Shown: one piece after another, positions 39,104 to 47,746 of the stretch
Numbering within the stretch: the first letter of the stretch is position 1
How the letters are laid out: each line of letters begins with the position of its first letter
Source of the DNA: Geothrix sp. 21YS21S-4
GTDB taxonomy: Bacteria > Acidobacteriota > Holophagae > Holophagales > Holophagaceae
Assembly: GCF_030845995.1 (NCBI RefSeq)
Contig: NZ_CP132719.1
Coordinates: 1,922,001 to 1,986,000, forward strand
Length of the DNA: 64,000 nt
Direction: 5' to 3'
The notes under the pieces: model-generated
What the model saw: only the letters and a program-made list of their open reading frames with translations
Told to the model about the DNA's origin: nothing
Databases searched by the model: none
Program-made: the position numbers and the translations under genes

Positions 39104-40372
39104 ATGCAGTCTTCCAAGCGCGCCAGAACGGCGATCTTTCTCACGGTCTTCGTCGATCTGCTCGGCTTCGGGATCGTCATCCCCATCCTGCCGCTCTACG
39201 CCAAGGCCATCGCCGACCATCCCAGCCCGTGGATGGAGAGCGTCAACCACTTCCTGGGGCTGGGGGGCGGAGGCACCACCCCCGGCGCCTTCTGGGCCGG
39301 CGTGGGCTTCCTCAGCTTCAGCCTGATGCAGTTCATCGCCTCGCCCATTCTGGGCCGCATCTCGGACGTCTCCGGCCGCAAGCCCGTCCTGTGGATGAGC
39401 CTGGCCGGCTCCGCCGCAGGCTACCTGATGCTGGCCCTCACCAGCCGCTTCGAGTGGATGCTGGCGGCGCGGATCCTGGACGGGATCACCGGCGGGAACA
39501 TCTCCGTGGCCCAGGCGGCCATGGCGGACAGTTCCCGACCCGAGGAGCGGTCCAAGGTCATGGGGATGATCGGCGCCGCCTTCGGCCTCGGCTTCGTCCT
39601 GGGTCCCGCTCTCGCCGGAGTCCTCAGCGGCAGCGCCTTCGGCCACCACCTGCTGGAGACCCGGGGCTGGCACCTGCCCTTCTTCGTGGCGGCGGGCCTG
39701 TCGCTGACGGCCTCGCTGATGGTCCTGCTGTGGCTGCCCGAGACGCTCACGCCCGAGGTCCGGGCCCGCGCGCGGTCCCACGAGAGTCGGGGCCACGCCC
39801 TGGTGAAGGCCCTCAAGCGCCCCGCCATGGCCAAGATCCTCAGCGTCTCGCTCCTCGCCATGGCGGGCTTCGCCATGATGGAGGGCACGTTCGCCCTGCT
39901 GGTCCACGAGCGCTTCGGATTTCGCCAGCGCGAAGTGGGCTTCCTGTTCGCGGGCATCGGGATCCTGCTGGTGATCTACCAGGGCGGCCTGGTCCGCGTC
40001 GTGGCCAAGCGCCTGCCGGAGCGCGGCGCGCTGGTGGCGGGGCTCGTCCTGATGGGCCTGGCCCTGCCGCTGATGCCCTACGCCGCGTGGATGTGGCCCT
40101 TCCTCCTGCTCTTCATTCCCCTCGCCTGGGGCAGCGGAATGGGGAACACCGCGGGCTCCGCCCTCGCCAGCCGCCTGACGCCGCCCGAGGACCAGGGCAG
40201 CCTGTTCGGAGTCCTGAACGCCACCACGGGGCTGGGCCGGATCGTCGGCCCCGCCGTCGGCACCTTCACCTTCGCCCGCTGGGGTGGCGCCGCCACCTAC
40301 ACGGTCGCGGGCCTCACCCTGGCCCTCGCCCTCGTCCTCGCACTGACCCTCTCTCCCAAGGTGACCCGATGA
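39104..40372 (+). CDS. MFS exporter (TetA/multidrug-like)
   Basis: A 422-residue protein with 12 predicted helices. FVDLLGFGIVIPILPLYA opens the first helix, and GRISDVSGRKPVLW is the MFS motif A loop between helices 2 and 3. AARILDGITGGNISVAQAAMAD is motif B/C-like, typical of the DHA1 drug:H+ antiporter group such as TetA. The stop overlaps the hutH start (ATGA), so the two are co-translated. Because of that link it may instead move histidine, urocanate or a related metabolite; substrate is unresolved. Confidence 0.9.
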   Translation: MQSSKRARTAIFLTVFVDLLGFGIVIPILPLYAKAIADHPSPWMESVNHFLGLGGGGTTPGAFWAGVGFLSFSLMQFIASPILGRISDVSGRKPVLWMSLAGSAAGYLMLALTSRFEWMLAARILDGITGGNISVAQAAMADSSRPEERSKVMGMIGAAFGLGFVLGPALAGVLSGSAFGHHLLETRGWHLPFFVAAGLSLTASLMVLLWLPETLTPEVRARARSHESRGHALVKALKRPAMAKILSVSLLAMAGFAMMEGTFALLVHERFGFRQREVGFLFAGIGILLVIYQGGLVRVVAKRLPERGALVAGLVLMGLALPLMPYAAWMWPFLLLFIPLAWGSGMGNTAGSALASRLTPPEDQGSLFGVLNATTGLGRIVGPAVGTFTFARWGGAATYTVAGLTLALALVLALTLSPKVTR

Positions 40373-41886
40373 TCCACCTCGATGGGCAATCCCTCACCGC
40401 GCCGCTCCTGGCGCGCATCGCCGCTGGCGAAAGCGTGGCCCTGGACGAGCGCGCCCTCGCCCGCGTGGCGGAAAACCGCGCCGTGGTGGATCGAATCGTC
40501 AGCGAGGGGCGCACGGTCTACGGGATCAACACCGGCTTCGGCCAGTTCGCCACCGTGGTGATCCCCCCCGACCAGCTCCAGCAGCTCCAGCTCAACCTCG
40601 TGCGGAGCCACGCGGCCGGCGTGGGCGAGCCCCTGCCCAAGGACCAGACCCGGGCCCTGATGGCCGCCCGGATCAACTGCCTGCTGAAGGCCCACAGCGG
40701 GATCCGCCCCGAGCCCATCCATCTCCTCACCGAGTGCCTGAACCGCGACGTGGTCCCCGTCGTCCCCTGCCAGGGCAGCGTGGGCGCCAGCGGCGACCTG
40801 GCGCCCCTGGCCCACATGGCCCTCCTGCTGGTGGGCGAGGGACTGGCCTGGAGCGGTGAAGGCCACATTCCCGGCGGCGAGGCCCTCGCCGAGGCCGGCC
40901 TGGCGCCCGTGACTCTCCAGGCCAAGGAGGGGCTGGCCCTCATCAACGGGACCCAACTCATCACGTCGCTGGGCAACCTCGCGGCGGAGAAGTTCGCGCG
41001 CCTGGCGGAACTGGCGGATCAGATCGCCGGACTCAGCCTGGAGGCCCTGCGCGGCACCCGCGCCGCCTTCGACCCACGCATCCACGCCGCGCGGCCCCAT
41101 CCCGGCCAGATCGCCGTGGCCCGCCACATGCGGGAACTCCTCGGCGAGACCAGCGCCGTGGCCGAGAGCCACCGCGACTGCCACCGGGTGCAGGACGCCT
41201 ACAGCCTGCGGTGCATTCCCCAGGTCCACGGCGTCACCCGCGACGCCCTCCACTTCGCGGGCGCCATCCTGGAGCGGGAGCTGAACGCCGCCACCGACAA
41301 TCCCATGATCTTCACCGACACCCAGGAATCCCGGTCGGGAGGCAACTTCCACGGGCAGTATCCGGCCTTCGCCTGCGATGTGCTCGCCATCGCCGCCGCC
41401 GATCTGGCCAGCATCTCCGAGCGCCGCCAGGAGCGGCTGGTGAACCCCGCCTACTCGGACCTGCCCGCCTTCCTGACCCAGAACGGCGGACTGGAATCCG
41501 GGTTCATGATGGCCCACGTCACCTCCGCCGCCCTCGTCAGCGAGATGAAGGGCCTGGCGCATCCCGCCTGCGTCGACACCATCCCCACCAGCGCGGGCAA
41601 GGAGGACCACGTCAGCATGGGCCCCATCGCCGCCCGGAAGCTGCTGCGGGCGGTGGACGCCCTGGAGCAGGTCCTGGCCATCGAGGCCCGCATGGCCCTG
41701 GAGGGCCTCCGCATCCTGGGGCTGGCCCCCGCCGCCGGACTCCAGCGCCTCGCGGACCGCCTCGGAGAGGCTTGCGCCCCATGGACCGATCGCGCCATGT
41801 TTGAGGAGATCCACGCCACCCTCGAGGCCCTCCGGGTCCATCAGCTCGGCGCGCCCCTCGGGACCCCTGAGGAAGTCCATCCATGA
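40369..41886 (+). CDS. hutH: Histidine ammonia-lyase
   Basis: A 505-residue MIO enzyme that converts histidine to urocanate and ammonia. The MIO cofactor triad A140-S141-G142 lies in GSVGASGDLAPL; Y51 in TVYGINTGFG is the catalytic Tyr. S80-H81 in LVRSHAAGVG is the histidine-type selectivity pair, against phenylalanine lyases. NPMIFTD, SGGNFHG and SAGKEDHVSMG are conserved. Length is normal. No hutU, hutI or hutG is in the window, so the product may be used elsewhere. Four-base overlaps link it to the MFS gene before and the HD gene after. Confidence 0.96.
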   Translation: MIHLDGQSLTAPLLARIAAGESVALDERALARVAENRAVVDRIVSEGRTVYGINTGFGQFATVVIPPDQLQQLQLNLVRSHAAGVGEPLPKDQTRALMAARINCLLKAHSGIRPEPIHLLTECLNRDVVPVVPCQGSVGASGDLAPLAHMALLLVGEGLAWSGEGHIPGGEALAEAGLAPVTLQAKEGLALINGTQLITSLGNLAAEKFARLAELADQIAGLSLEALRGTRAAFDPRIHAARPHPGQIAVARHMRELLGETSAVAESHRDCHRVQDAYSLRCIPQVHGVTRDALHFAGAILERELNAATDNPMIFTDTQESRSGGNFHGQYPAFACDVLAIAAADLASISERRQERLVNPAYSDLPAFLTQNGGLESGFMMAHVTSAALVSEMKGLAHPACVDTIPTSAGKEDHVSMGPIAARKLLRAVDALEQVLAIEARMALEGLRILGLAPAAGLQRLADRLGEACAPWTDRAMFEEIHATLEALRVHQLGAPLGTPEEVHP

Positions 41887-42563
41887 CCCAGCCCGTCCCC
41901 TGGCGGACCGCCTGCGAACGCGCCCTGCGGGGCTTCTCGGACGCCGACTCGATCCGCGTGTGGGGCATCGGCCACGAGGTGGACGGCACCTACGTCCCCA
42001 TCTTCAACTACCGCTTCGAGCACACCTACGCGGCCGTGCTCCTGGCCCGGTGGCTGGCTCCCGCCACCGGCGCGGACGCGGAGGTGGTGGAATGCGCGGC
42101 CTGGCTCCATGACGTGGTGAAGCGGCTGAAGGATCCCGGAGCCAAGGACACCCACGCCCAGGACGCCTCCGCCGAGGTAGAGGGCATTCTCGCCGGCACG
42201 GACTTCCCCTCCGCGAAGATCCCCGCGGTGCGCCACGCCATCGAGCACCATGTGGGACTCCGGCTGACCAAGCGCTTGGAGCCCCTGGAAACCGCCTGCC
42301 TGTGGGACTGCGACAAGCTCAGCAAGGTCGGCGCGGCCAGCCTGATCCACTTCGGCTGCATCAGCGGCGCCTTCCAGCCCATCACCACCGCGGAGATCCT
42401 GCGCCGCGGCGAGGCCTGGCTGGACTTGGCCCGGGGCATCGTCGCCAGCTTCAACACCCCCCCCGCCCAGGTGGAGGGCCGCAAGCGGCTGGCCTTCCTG
42501 GAGGCCCACTACGCCCAGTTGCGGCGGGAGTGGTCCGACCCCATGGAGACGACGCCCGAATGA
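41883..42563 (+). CDS. HD-domain phosphohydrolase-like protein
   Basis: A 226-residue protein with the HD-superfamily metal ligands in order: His47 (FEHTYA), His76-Asp77 (WLHDVVK) and Asp144 (WDCDKLSK), plus EHHV near 121-124. Such proteins hydrolyse phosphate esters of nucleotides. The substrate is unknown. It is placed in an unusual overlapping series: hutH before and a HEAT-repeat protein after, both by ATGA overlaps. Fixed co-translation suggests a shared pathway or complex. Confidence 0.86.
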   Translation: MTQPVPWRTACERALRGFSDADSIRVWGIGHEVDGTYVPIFNYRFEHTYAAVLLARWLAPATGADAEVVECAAWLHDVVKRLKDPGAKDTHAQDASAEVEGILAGTDFPSAKIPAVRHAIEHHVGLRLTKRLEPLETACLWDCDKLSKVGAASLIHFGCISGAFQPITTAEILRRGEAWLDLARGIVASFNTPPAQVEGRKRLAFLEAHYAQLRREWSDPMETTPE

Positions 42564-44806
42564 GCGACTTCCTGCAGCTCGCCCAGAGCCTGACCTTGGC
42601 CCTCAAGGCGCTGCAGATGTACACCGCCGCCCACCCCCGGGGCCAGGAGGCCCTGGCCGCGTCCCATGCGGTGCTGGAGCGGTGGCTGGCGGACCAGGAG
42701 CAGTTCCAGGTGGCCGTCTCCGGCCCCAAGACCTTCATCGACGGCGTGGTCCAGGACGCGCGCAATCCCCACGTGGCCGCCCTCGCCAAGGCCGTCGCCG
42801 AGCGCGGCGTGGCGGGCTTCACCTTCGAGCGGGGCGTCACGGTGGGCGAATACCTGGCCTTCCTTCAGGGCCTGGGCACCAAGCCCCAGAAGCTGGAGGA
42901 GGCGGGCGGCTTCGAGGCCTTCCTGCGGGCCGCGGACGTCCGGCGGATCCGGATCTCCCAGGTGCGCTACCAGGAGGTCCGCGAAGGCGAAGGAAACGGC
43001 GAGGAGGACTCGAATCGTCCCCCGGCGCTGAACGTGGCCCTTCCTCCGAAAGAGGATCCCCTGGCGAAGGCCATCCGCGAGGCCCTCATGGCGGCCCTCG
43101 GCTCCCAGCCTTCCTCCGCGGCGGCCTCGGCCGAAGCCCTTCGCGGATTCTCTCCCGCCAACCTCGGGGGCCTGGGCCCCCTGGGATACGAACTGGGCTT
43201 CGGGGACGGGCCGCCCACCCAGGCCCAACTCGGCACCCTGCGTCAGGTCCTGATGGGGCTGGAGCCCGAGGTTCAGCTCAGCCTCCTGGCGGGCCTCGGC
43301 AGCCTGCCCGACCACCCCGCGGGGCTGGGGCTCGCCGTGAAGGCCCTGGCGGGGGAACTCCTCGCCGTGGCCGTCAGTTCCGCCCTGGCCAAGGGCATCT
43401 CGTGGCTCCGCCTCCGCGGCCCGGTGGAGGACATCCTCCGTCCCCTGCCCGACCGGGACCGCCTGGGGCACGGGCTCGCGGCGCACCTGCGCGGCTCCGG
43501 GCAGGAGGCCGGCTCCCTCGACCTCATCCTCCGCCAGCTGGAATGGGAGGCCCTGAGCGTCGAAGCCAAGCTGGTGAAGGTTCTGGAGGAAGGCCAGCTC
43601 TTCGAGCTGAGCGGCGATCACCTCCTCGCTTTCCTCCGCGATCTGCTGGATCTCCGCCGCTTCGACGCCTTCCTCCGGGTGCAGGACGTCCTGATGGAGA
43701 CCCTCCGCCACGACCGCCCCGACTTCCGCCTCAAGGGCGCCCAGGCGCTGGCCGGCATCGCCCGCTGGGCCCAGGAGCCCGGACTTCCGCCCGGCGGGGA
43801 AGGTCCCCTGGCGGAAGCCCTCCGCGCCCACTTCGCGTGGGAACCGGATCCGCACATCCATCGCTGGACCCAGGAAGCGCTGGAGGCCCTGTTCGCGGCC
43901 TCGGTGAACCGCGGCGACCTGCTCCACGTCCTGTCCGACCTCCAGGAGGTGGAGGGGCTCTGCGCCTTCCTCCAGGAGGACGCGCCCTGGCGGCGGCAGG
44001 CCCTGGAGGCCCTCCGCGCGGGGCTGGCGGAGCCGGCGCTTCTGGACGCCGCGGTGGACGCCATCTTCGATCCCGACCGGGAACGGGTGGCGCGGGAAGT
44101 ATTCCCCTACCTGGAATTCCTGGGCGCGCCCATGGCCCAGCAACTGGTCGCGCGGCTGGAGCGCGAAACCGAGCGCGCCCGCCGGGGCCGGCTGGTGGAG
44201 GCGCTCCGCAACCAGGGCGACCTGGCCCTCTCGCCCATCACCGACGCGCTGGGAGCCCCCACCTGGTTCCTCGTCCGCAACGCCCTCACCCTCCTCGCCG
44301 ATCTCGGCGACGCCAGTTCGCTGCCGGCCATCATCCCGATCCTCCGCCATCCCGAACCGCGGGTGCGCCGGGTGGCGGCGCGCGCTCTCTGGAAGCTGGG
44401 CGGCCCCAGCGCCGAACCCCATCTGGTGGCCCGGATGAAGGACACCGATCCCGAGACCCTCCAGGAGATCCTGTTCATCCTGGGGCAGCTGCGGTCGGAG
44501 ACCAGCGTCCCCGCCGTGCTGGAACTGGCCCAGGACAAGCGCGTGTGGGAGCCCCTCCGCGTCCAGGCCCTGGCCACCCTGGCCCAGATCGCGTCGCCCC
44601 AGGCCCAGCCGATCCTGATGGAGCTGCTGCGCCGGGGCTTCTTCGCCGCGGCGGAGCCTCCCGCCATCCGCTTGGCCGCCGCCCGCGCCCTGCGCGCCAT
44701 CGCCACGCCGGCGGCCCAGGAGGCGCTCCGCCGGGTGGTGGACGCCGAACCCAAGGGCGCGGACCGGGACGCCCTCCTGGAGATCCTCGGCCCGGTGCGG
44801 TCATGA
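42560..44806 (+). CDS. Large HEAT-repeat protein
   Basis: A 748-residue soluble helical protein. Residues 1-140 form a distinct N-terminal domain (LTLALKALQMYTAAHPRG, then GPKTFIDGVV) seen ahead of HEAT repeats in other bacterial proteins. A low-complexity joint (about 140-200) follows, then a long helical solenoid. The last 200 residues contain clear HEAT repeats (RNALTLLADLGDASSLPAI, LRHPEPRVRRVAARALWKLGG, QALATLAQIASPQAQP). It is probably a scaffold. The next gene, a histidine kinase, overlaps by four bases, so it may sense or organise that kinase. Confidence 0.85.
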   Translation: MSDFLQLAQSLTLALKALQMYTAAHPRGQEALAASHAVLERWLADQEQFQVAVSGPKTFIDGVVQDARNPHVAALAKAVAERGVAGFTFERGVTVGEYLAFLQGLGTKPQKLEEAGGFEAFLRAADVRRIRISQVRYQEVREGEGNGEEDSNRPPALNVALPPKEDPLAKAIREALMAALGSQPSSAAASAEALRGFSPANLGGLGPLGYELGFGDGPPTQAQLGTLRQVLMGLEPEVQLSLLAGLGSLPDHPAGLGLAVKALAGELLAVAVSSALAKGISWLRLRGPVEDILRPLPDRDRLGHGLAAHLRGSGQEAGSLDLILRQLEWEALSVEAKLVKVLEEGQLFELSGDHLLAFLRDLLDLRRFDAFLRVQDVLMETLRHDRPDFRLKGAQALAGIARWAQEPGLPPGGEGPLAEALRAHFAWEPDPHIHRWTQEALEALFAASVNRGDLLHVLSDLQEVEGLCAFLQEDAPWRRQALEALRAGLAEPALLDAAVDAIFDPDRERVAREVFPYLEFLGAPMAQQLVARLERETERARRGRLVEALRNQGDLALSPITDALGAPTWFLVRNALTLLADLGDASSLPAIIPILRHPEPRVRRVAARALWKLGGPSAEPHLVARMKDTDPETLQEILFILGQLRSETSVPAVLELAQDKRVWEPLRVQALATLAQIASPQAQPILMELLRRGFFAAAEPPAIRLAAARALRAIATPAAQEALRRVVDAEPKGADRDALLEILGPVRS

Positions 44807-45882
44807 CCGACCTTTCCGCCCATCCCGATCCCCGCCAGCTGCTGGAGGCCTTCGAGGCGTTCACGGCGGCCTCCGAACACCTCCAGGCCCGGTACGAGGC
44901 CCTCCAGGCCCAGTTGGGCCAGTTGCAGGGCGAACTTCAGACAGTCCTGGAGGCGGTCCCCTTCGCCATCTGGGTGCTGGGGGAGGAAGGATCGCTGCGG
45001 TTCACCAACCGGCCCCAGGGCCTCGACGGAAAGTTCGTCGCGGGACCGGCGCCGTGGGAACCGGGCAGTCCCGGCGGCCAGCGGCGCTTCGCGTCCGCCG
45101 GGGGCCGGGAGCTGATCTTCGAGGAGGAGCGCCGCTCCGCTCCCCACGGCGGGATCATCGTCACTCTCCGGGACGTGACCGAAGCGGTGTTCCAGGCCCA
45201 GCAGGCCACCCGCGAGGATCGGCTGGCGGCCATGGGGCGCATGGCGGCGGAGCTGGCCCACGAGATCCGGAACCCCCTGGGGAGCCTGGCCCTGTTCTCC
45301 GGAATGCTGGTGGAGGATCTCCAGGATCAGCCCGGCCCGCTGGAGCTCGCCCGCAAGGTGCAGGAGGGCGTGGGGCGGCTCAACCGCGTGGTGGGCAACA
45401 CCCTCTCCTTCAGCCGGGACCTCCGCCCCCGGGCCGCGTCCATTCCCCTCCGCGCCTTCTGGGAAGAGGCCCTCCGCAGCGCCACCCTCGCCGAGGCCGT
45501 CCCCTGGGACAACCGCATTCCCGAGGCGGCCACCTGGGAGGGCGATCCGGATCTGCTGCGCCAGGTCGCCCAGAACCTGCTCCAGAACGCCACGCGGGCC
45601 CTGGAGGACGCCGAGAAGCCCCGCCTCGCGCTGACGGCCTTCGAGGAGCCCCTGGAGGACCGCCGCTGCTGGCACCTGACCCTGGCGGACAACGGCTGCG
45701 GGATCCCCGCGGACACCCTGGCCCGGGTATTCGATCCCTTCTTCAGCACCTTCGGCGGAGGCACGGGCCTGGGCTTGGCCGTCTGCCACCGGATCGTGGT
45801 GGCCCACGAGGGGCTGCTGTTCATCGAAAGCCAGGAGGGGCGAGGGACCACCGTCCACCTCCGGCTGGCCGCAGGTGGGTGA
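44803..45882 (+). CDS. PAS-like soluble histidine kinase
   Basis: A 359-residue kinase without membrane segments. A coiled coil (about 10-48) precedes a short PAS-like domain (48-125), then the phosphoacceptor helix with His153 (AELAHEIRNPLGS), the N box NLLQNATRALED (about 264-275), the G1 box DNGCGIP and the G2 box GGTGLGLAVCH. FFSTFGGGTGLG indicates the NtrB-like group. No response regulator is adjacent, so the partner is elsewhere. It is the last gene of the hutH-HD-HEAT-kinase series. Confidence 0.92.
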   Translation: MTDLSAHPDPRQLLEAFEAFTAASEHLQARYEALQAQLGQLQGELQTVLEAVPFAIWVLGEEGSLRFTNRPQGLDGKFVAGPAPWEPGSPGGQRRFASAGGRELIFEEERRSAPHGGIIVTLRDVTEAVFQAQQATREDRLAAMGRMAAELAHEIRNPLGSLALFSGMLVEDLQDQPGPLELARKVQEGVGRLNRVVGNTLSFSRDLRPRAASIPLRAFWEEALRSATLAEAVPWDNRIPEAATWEGDPDLLRQVAQNLLQNATRALEDAEKPRLALTAFEEPLEDRRCWHLTLADNGCGIPADTLARVFDPFFSTFGGGTGLGLAVCHRIVVAHEGLLFIESQEGRGTTVHLRLAAGG

Positions 45883-45949
45883 GGCTCGGACGCGGGCGCG
45901 TGACGCCGGTCACAGAACCTGCGAAAATCGATCTCTTTCCGGAGCGCCC

Positions 45950-46474
45950 ATGTCCCTTCTCCACGTCGATCCCGGTCCGCGGGCGCCCGAAATCGTCAAC
46001 GCGATCATCGAAATCCCCACCGGTTCGCGCATCAAGTACGAGATCGACCACCACACGGGCCTGGTCCACGTGGACCGCGTGCTGTTCTCGCCCTTCCACT
46101 ACCCCGCCGAGTACGGGTTCATCCCGGGCACCCTCGCGGAAGACGGCGATCCCGCGGACATCCTCGTCCTGATCAACGGCGCCACCTACCCGGGCGTGGT
46201 CCTGCGGGCGCGGCCCATCGGCCTCCTGCGGATGAAGGACGAGAAGGGGTCCGACGGCAAGATCCTGGCCGTGGCCACGGACGATCCGACCTACGCGCAC
46301 GTGACCTCGCGCAGCGACCTGCCCCCCCACTTCCTGCTGGAGGTGGAGCACTTCTTCCTCACCTACAAGGACCTGGAGCGCAAGAGCGTCACCAGCGACG
46401 GCTGGGGCGGGAAGGACGAGGCCCACGCCTTCGTGCGCTCCTCCATCGCGGCGTACCAGCGCGAAAAGAAGTAG
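45950..46474 (+). CDS. ppa: Inorganic pyrophosphatase, family I
   Basis: A 174-residue soluble pyrophosphatase that pulls biosynthetic reactions forward. IEIPTGSRIKYEID is the N-terminal active-site strand, HYPAEYGFIPGTLAEDGDPADILVL holds the signature D-G-D-P-A-D metal site, and DLPPHFLLEVEHFF followed by YKDLE is the C-terminal helix pair. GGAG lies 5 bases before the ATG. It is followed 4 bases later by the HAD phosphatase gene, suggesting a two-gene operon. Confidence 0.97.
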   Translation: MSLLHVDPGPRAPEIVNAIIEIPTGSRIKYEIDHHTGLVHVDRVLFSPFHYPAEYGFIPGTLAEDGDPADILVLINGATYPGVVLRARPIGLLRMKDEKGSDGKILAVATDDPTYAHVTSRSDLPPHFLLEVEHFFLTYKDLERKSVTSDGWGGKDEAHAFVRSSIAAYQREKK

Positions 46475-46478
46475 GCGG

Positions 46479-47183
46479 ATGGCCTCTCCGGAGGCGCCCG
46501 GCCTCGTCTGCTTCGACCTCGACGGCACGCTGGTGGACCCCCTGCTGGGGGTGCGGAACTGCGTCCGGAAGACCTGCGCCGCCTTCGGGCTGGAGAGGCC
46601 TTCCGACGCGGTTCTCCGCGGCTGGATCGGGCTCGGGATGCGGGAGGCGCTGGCGACGCTGGAGGGGCTGCAGGATCCGGCCCGCCTGGAAGCGGCGCTG
46701 GAGTTCTACTGGGAGCGCTACCGCGAGGACGGCGTCTTCGAGCACGAGCTGTATCCCGGCGTCTTCCACCTGCTGCATCGCCTCAAGCGGCAGGGGCACC
46801 GCCTCTACGTGGTGTCCGCCAAGCCCACCCTGTTCGCGCGGCGGATCGCCTACCAGTTCGACCTGAACCTGATCTTCGACGACATCTTCGGCAGCAGCCT
46901 GAAGGGCCGTTGGCAGCCCAAGACCGAGGTCCTGGCCGGCCTCGCGGAGCGGGGGACCATCTGGCGCGGAGGCGTGTTCGTGGGGGACCGGGGCGTGGAC
47001 ATGGCCGCCGCCCGCGACCATCGGCTGGAGGCCGTGGGCGTCGCCTGGGGCTACGGGACCCGCGAGGAACTGCGGGAGGCGGGCGCGGAGCGGATCTTCG
47101 ACGCGGTGCCCGACCTCGACGCGTGGCTCCAGATCCGCTTTCCCGGAGCGGAAGCCTTCGACGCCTTCAGCCGTTCCGAGTAG
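46479..47183 (+). CDS. HAD-family phosphatase (phosphoglycolate-phosphatase-like)
   Basis: A 234-residue HAD hydrolase: motif I CFDLDGTLVDP (residues 11-21), motif II VVSAKP, motif III Lys in RWQPKTEVL, and motif IV VFVGDRGVDMAAAR. The helical cap between motifs I and II matches the Gph/PhnX group. The substrate is not certain; phosphoglycolate is the usual guess. It follows ppa and its 3' end overlaps the convergent lolA-like gene by 17 bases. Confidence 0.88.
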   Translation: MASPEAPGLVCFDLDGTLVDPLLGVRNCVRKTCAAFGLERPSDAVLRGWIGLGMREALATLEGLQDPARLEAALEFYWERYREDGVFEHELYPGVFHLLHRLKRQGHRLYVVSAKPTLFARRIAYQFDLNLIFDDIFGSSLKGRWQPKTEVLAGLAERGTIWRGGVFVGDRGVDMAAARDHRLEAVGVAWGYGTREELREAGAERIFDAVPDLDAWLQIRFPGAEAFDAFSRSE

Positions 47184-47745
47184 CCCAGCGCGCGTCCGCC
47201 GGAACGTCCGGCCGGAAGGCGCCCGCCGGCGCCGACGCGGGCGTCCGGGCGTCCAGAAGCTCCAGGCGCTGCTTGGCGCCGGTGGGATCCGTCCATTCGA
47301 GGGCCCGCAGGAGGCCCTTGCGGCCCCAGACTTTCAGCGCGGGCACGCCCGCCTGCTTGGGCGTCAGGGTCACGGCCTCGCCCGCGGCCTCCGCGCGGTA
47401 GAGCTGCCCGATCCGCGCGGGCTCTAAGAGCAGGCCGAGCAGCGGGAAATTGCGCACGGCAGAGGCCAGCTCGATCCGCTGCGCCGTGCGCGTGTCCGGA
47501 TCGTACTGCACGAGGTAGTGGCCGTCGGACGTGACCTTCAGGCCCGAATCGTAGGCCACGCGCAGCTTTCCGCCCCGCGCGAGGAGCAGATCCCCCTCCC
47601 GCGCCAGCTTCCCGAAAACGGCGCTGTCGCTCTCCTGGCGGAAGCGGCTGGCAAGAATGGGCACCTTGGGAAGGGCCGTCCACCACGCCGGCAGCCCCGA
47701 CCACAGCGGCGCGGCCAGGACCGCGGCGAGACAGAACGCGCGCAT
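47167..47745 (-). CDS. lolA: LolA-like periplasmic lipoprotein carrier
   Basis: A 192-residue exported protein with a short signal segment (residues 1-20). Its beta-rich body follows the LolA pattern: ASRFRQESDSAVFGK, a first-strand pair, then GDLLLARGGKLRVAY (the G-x-L/F-x-x-xP-P-like fold strand), followed by YDPDTRTAQRI. LolA ferries lipoproteins from the inner membrane to the outer membrane; the lipoproteins in this window would be clients. Similarity is moderate, so a LolA-fold relative with another role is possible. It starts one base after the mglA-like stop. Confidence 0.7.
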   Translation of the reverse strand: MRAFCLAAVLAAPLWSGLPAWWTALPKVPILASRFRQESDSAVFGKLAREGDLLLARGGKLRVAYDSGLKVTSDGHYLVQYDPDTRTAQRIELASAVRNFPLLGLLLEPARIGQLYRAEAAGEAVTLTPKQAGVPALKVWGRKGLLRALEWTDPTGAKQRLELLDARTPASAPAGAFRPDVPADARWATRNG

Positions 47746-47746
47746 C

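Noticed and set aside
37714-41200. Very long plus-strand frame through the hybrid kinase and MFS genes joined to the hutH frame
   Set aside because: Only its last 506 codons (hutH) are real; the earlier part is Pro/Arg/Gly-rich out-of-frame translation of two well-supported genes.
40369-41886. Phenylalanine or tyrosine ammonia-lyase
   Set aside because: The Ser80-His81 selectivity pair and overall length fit histidine ammonia-lyase; phenylalanine enzymes have Phe-Leu there.
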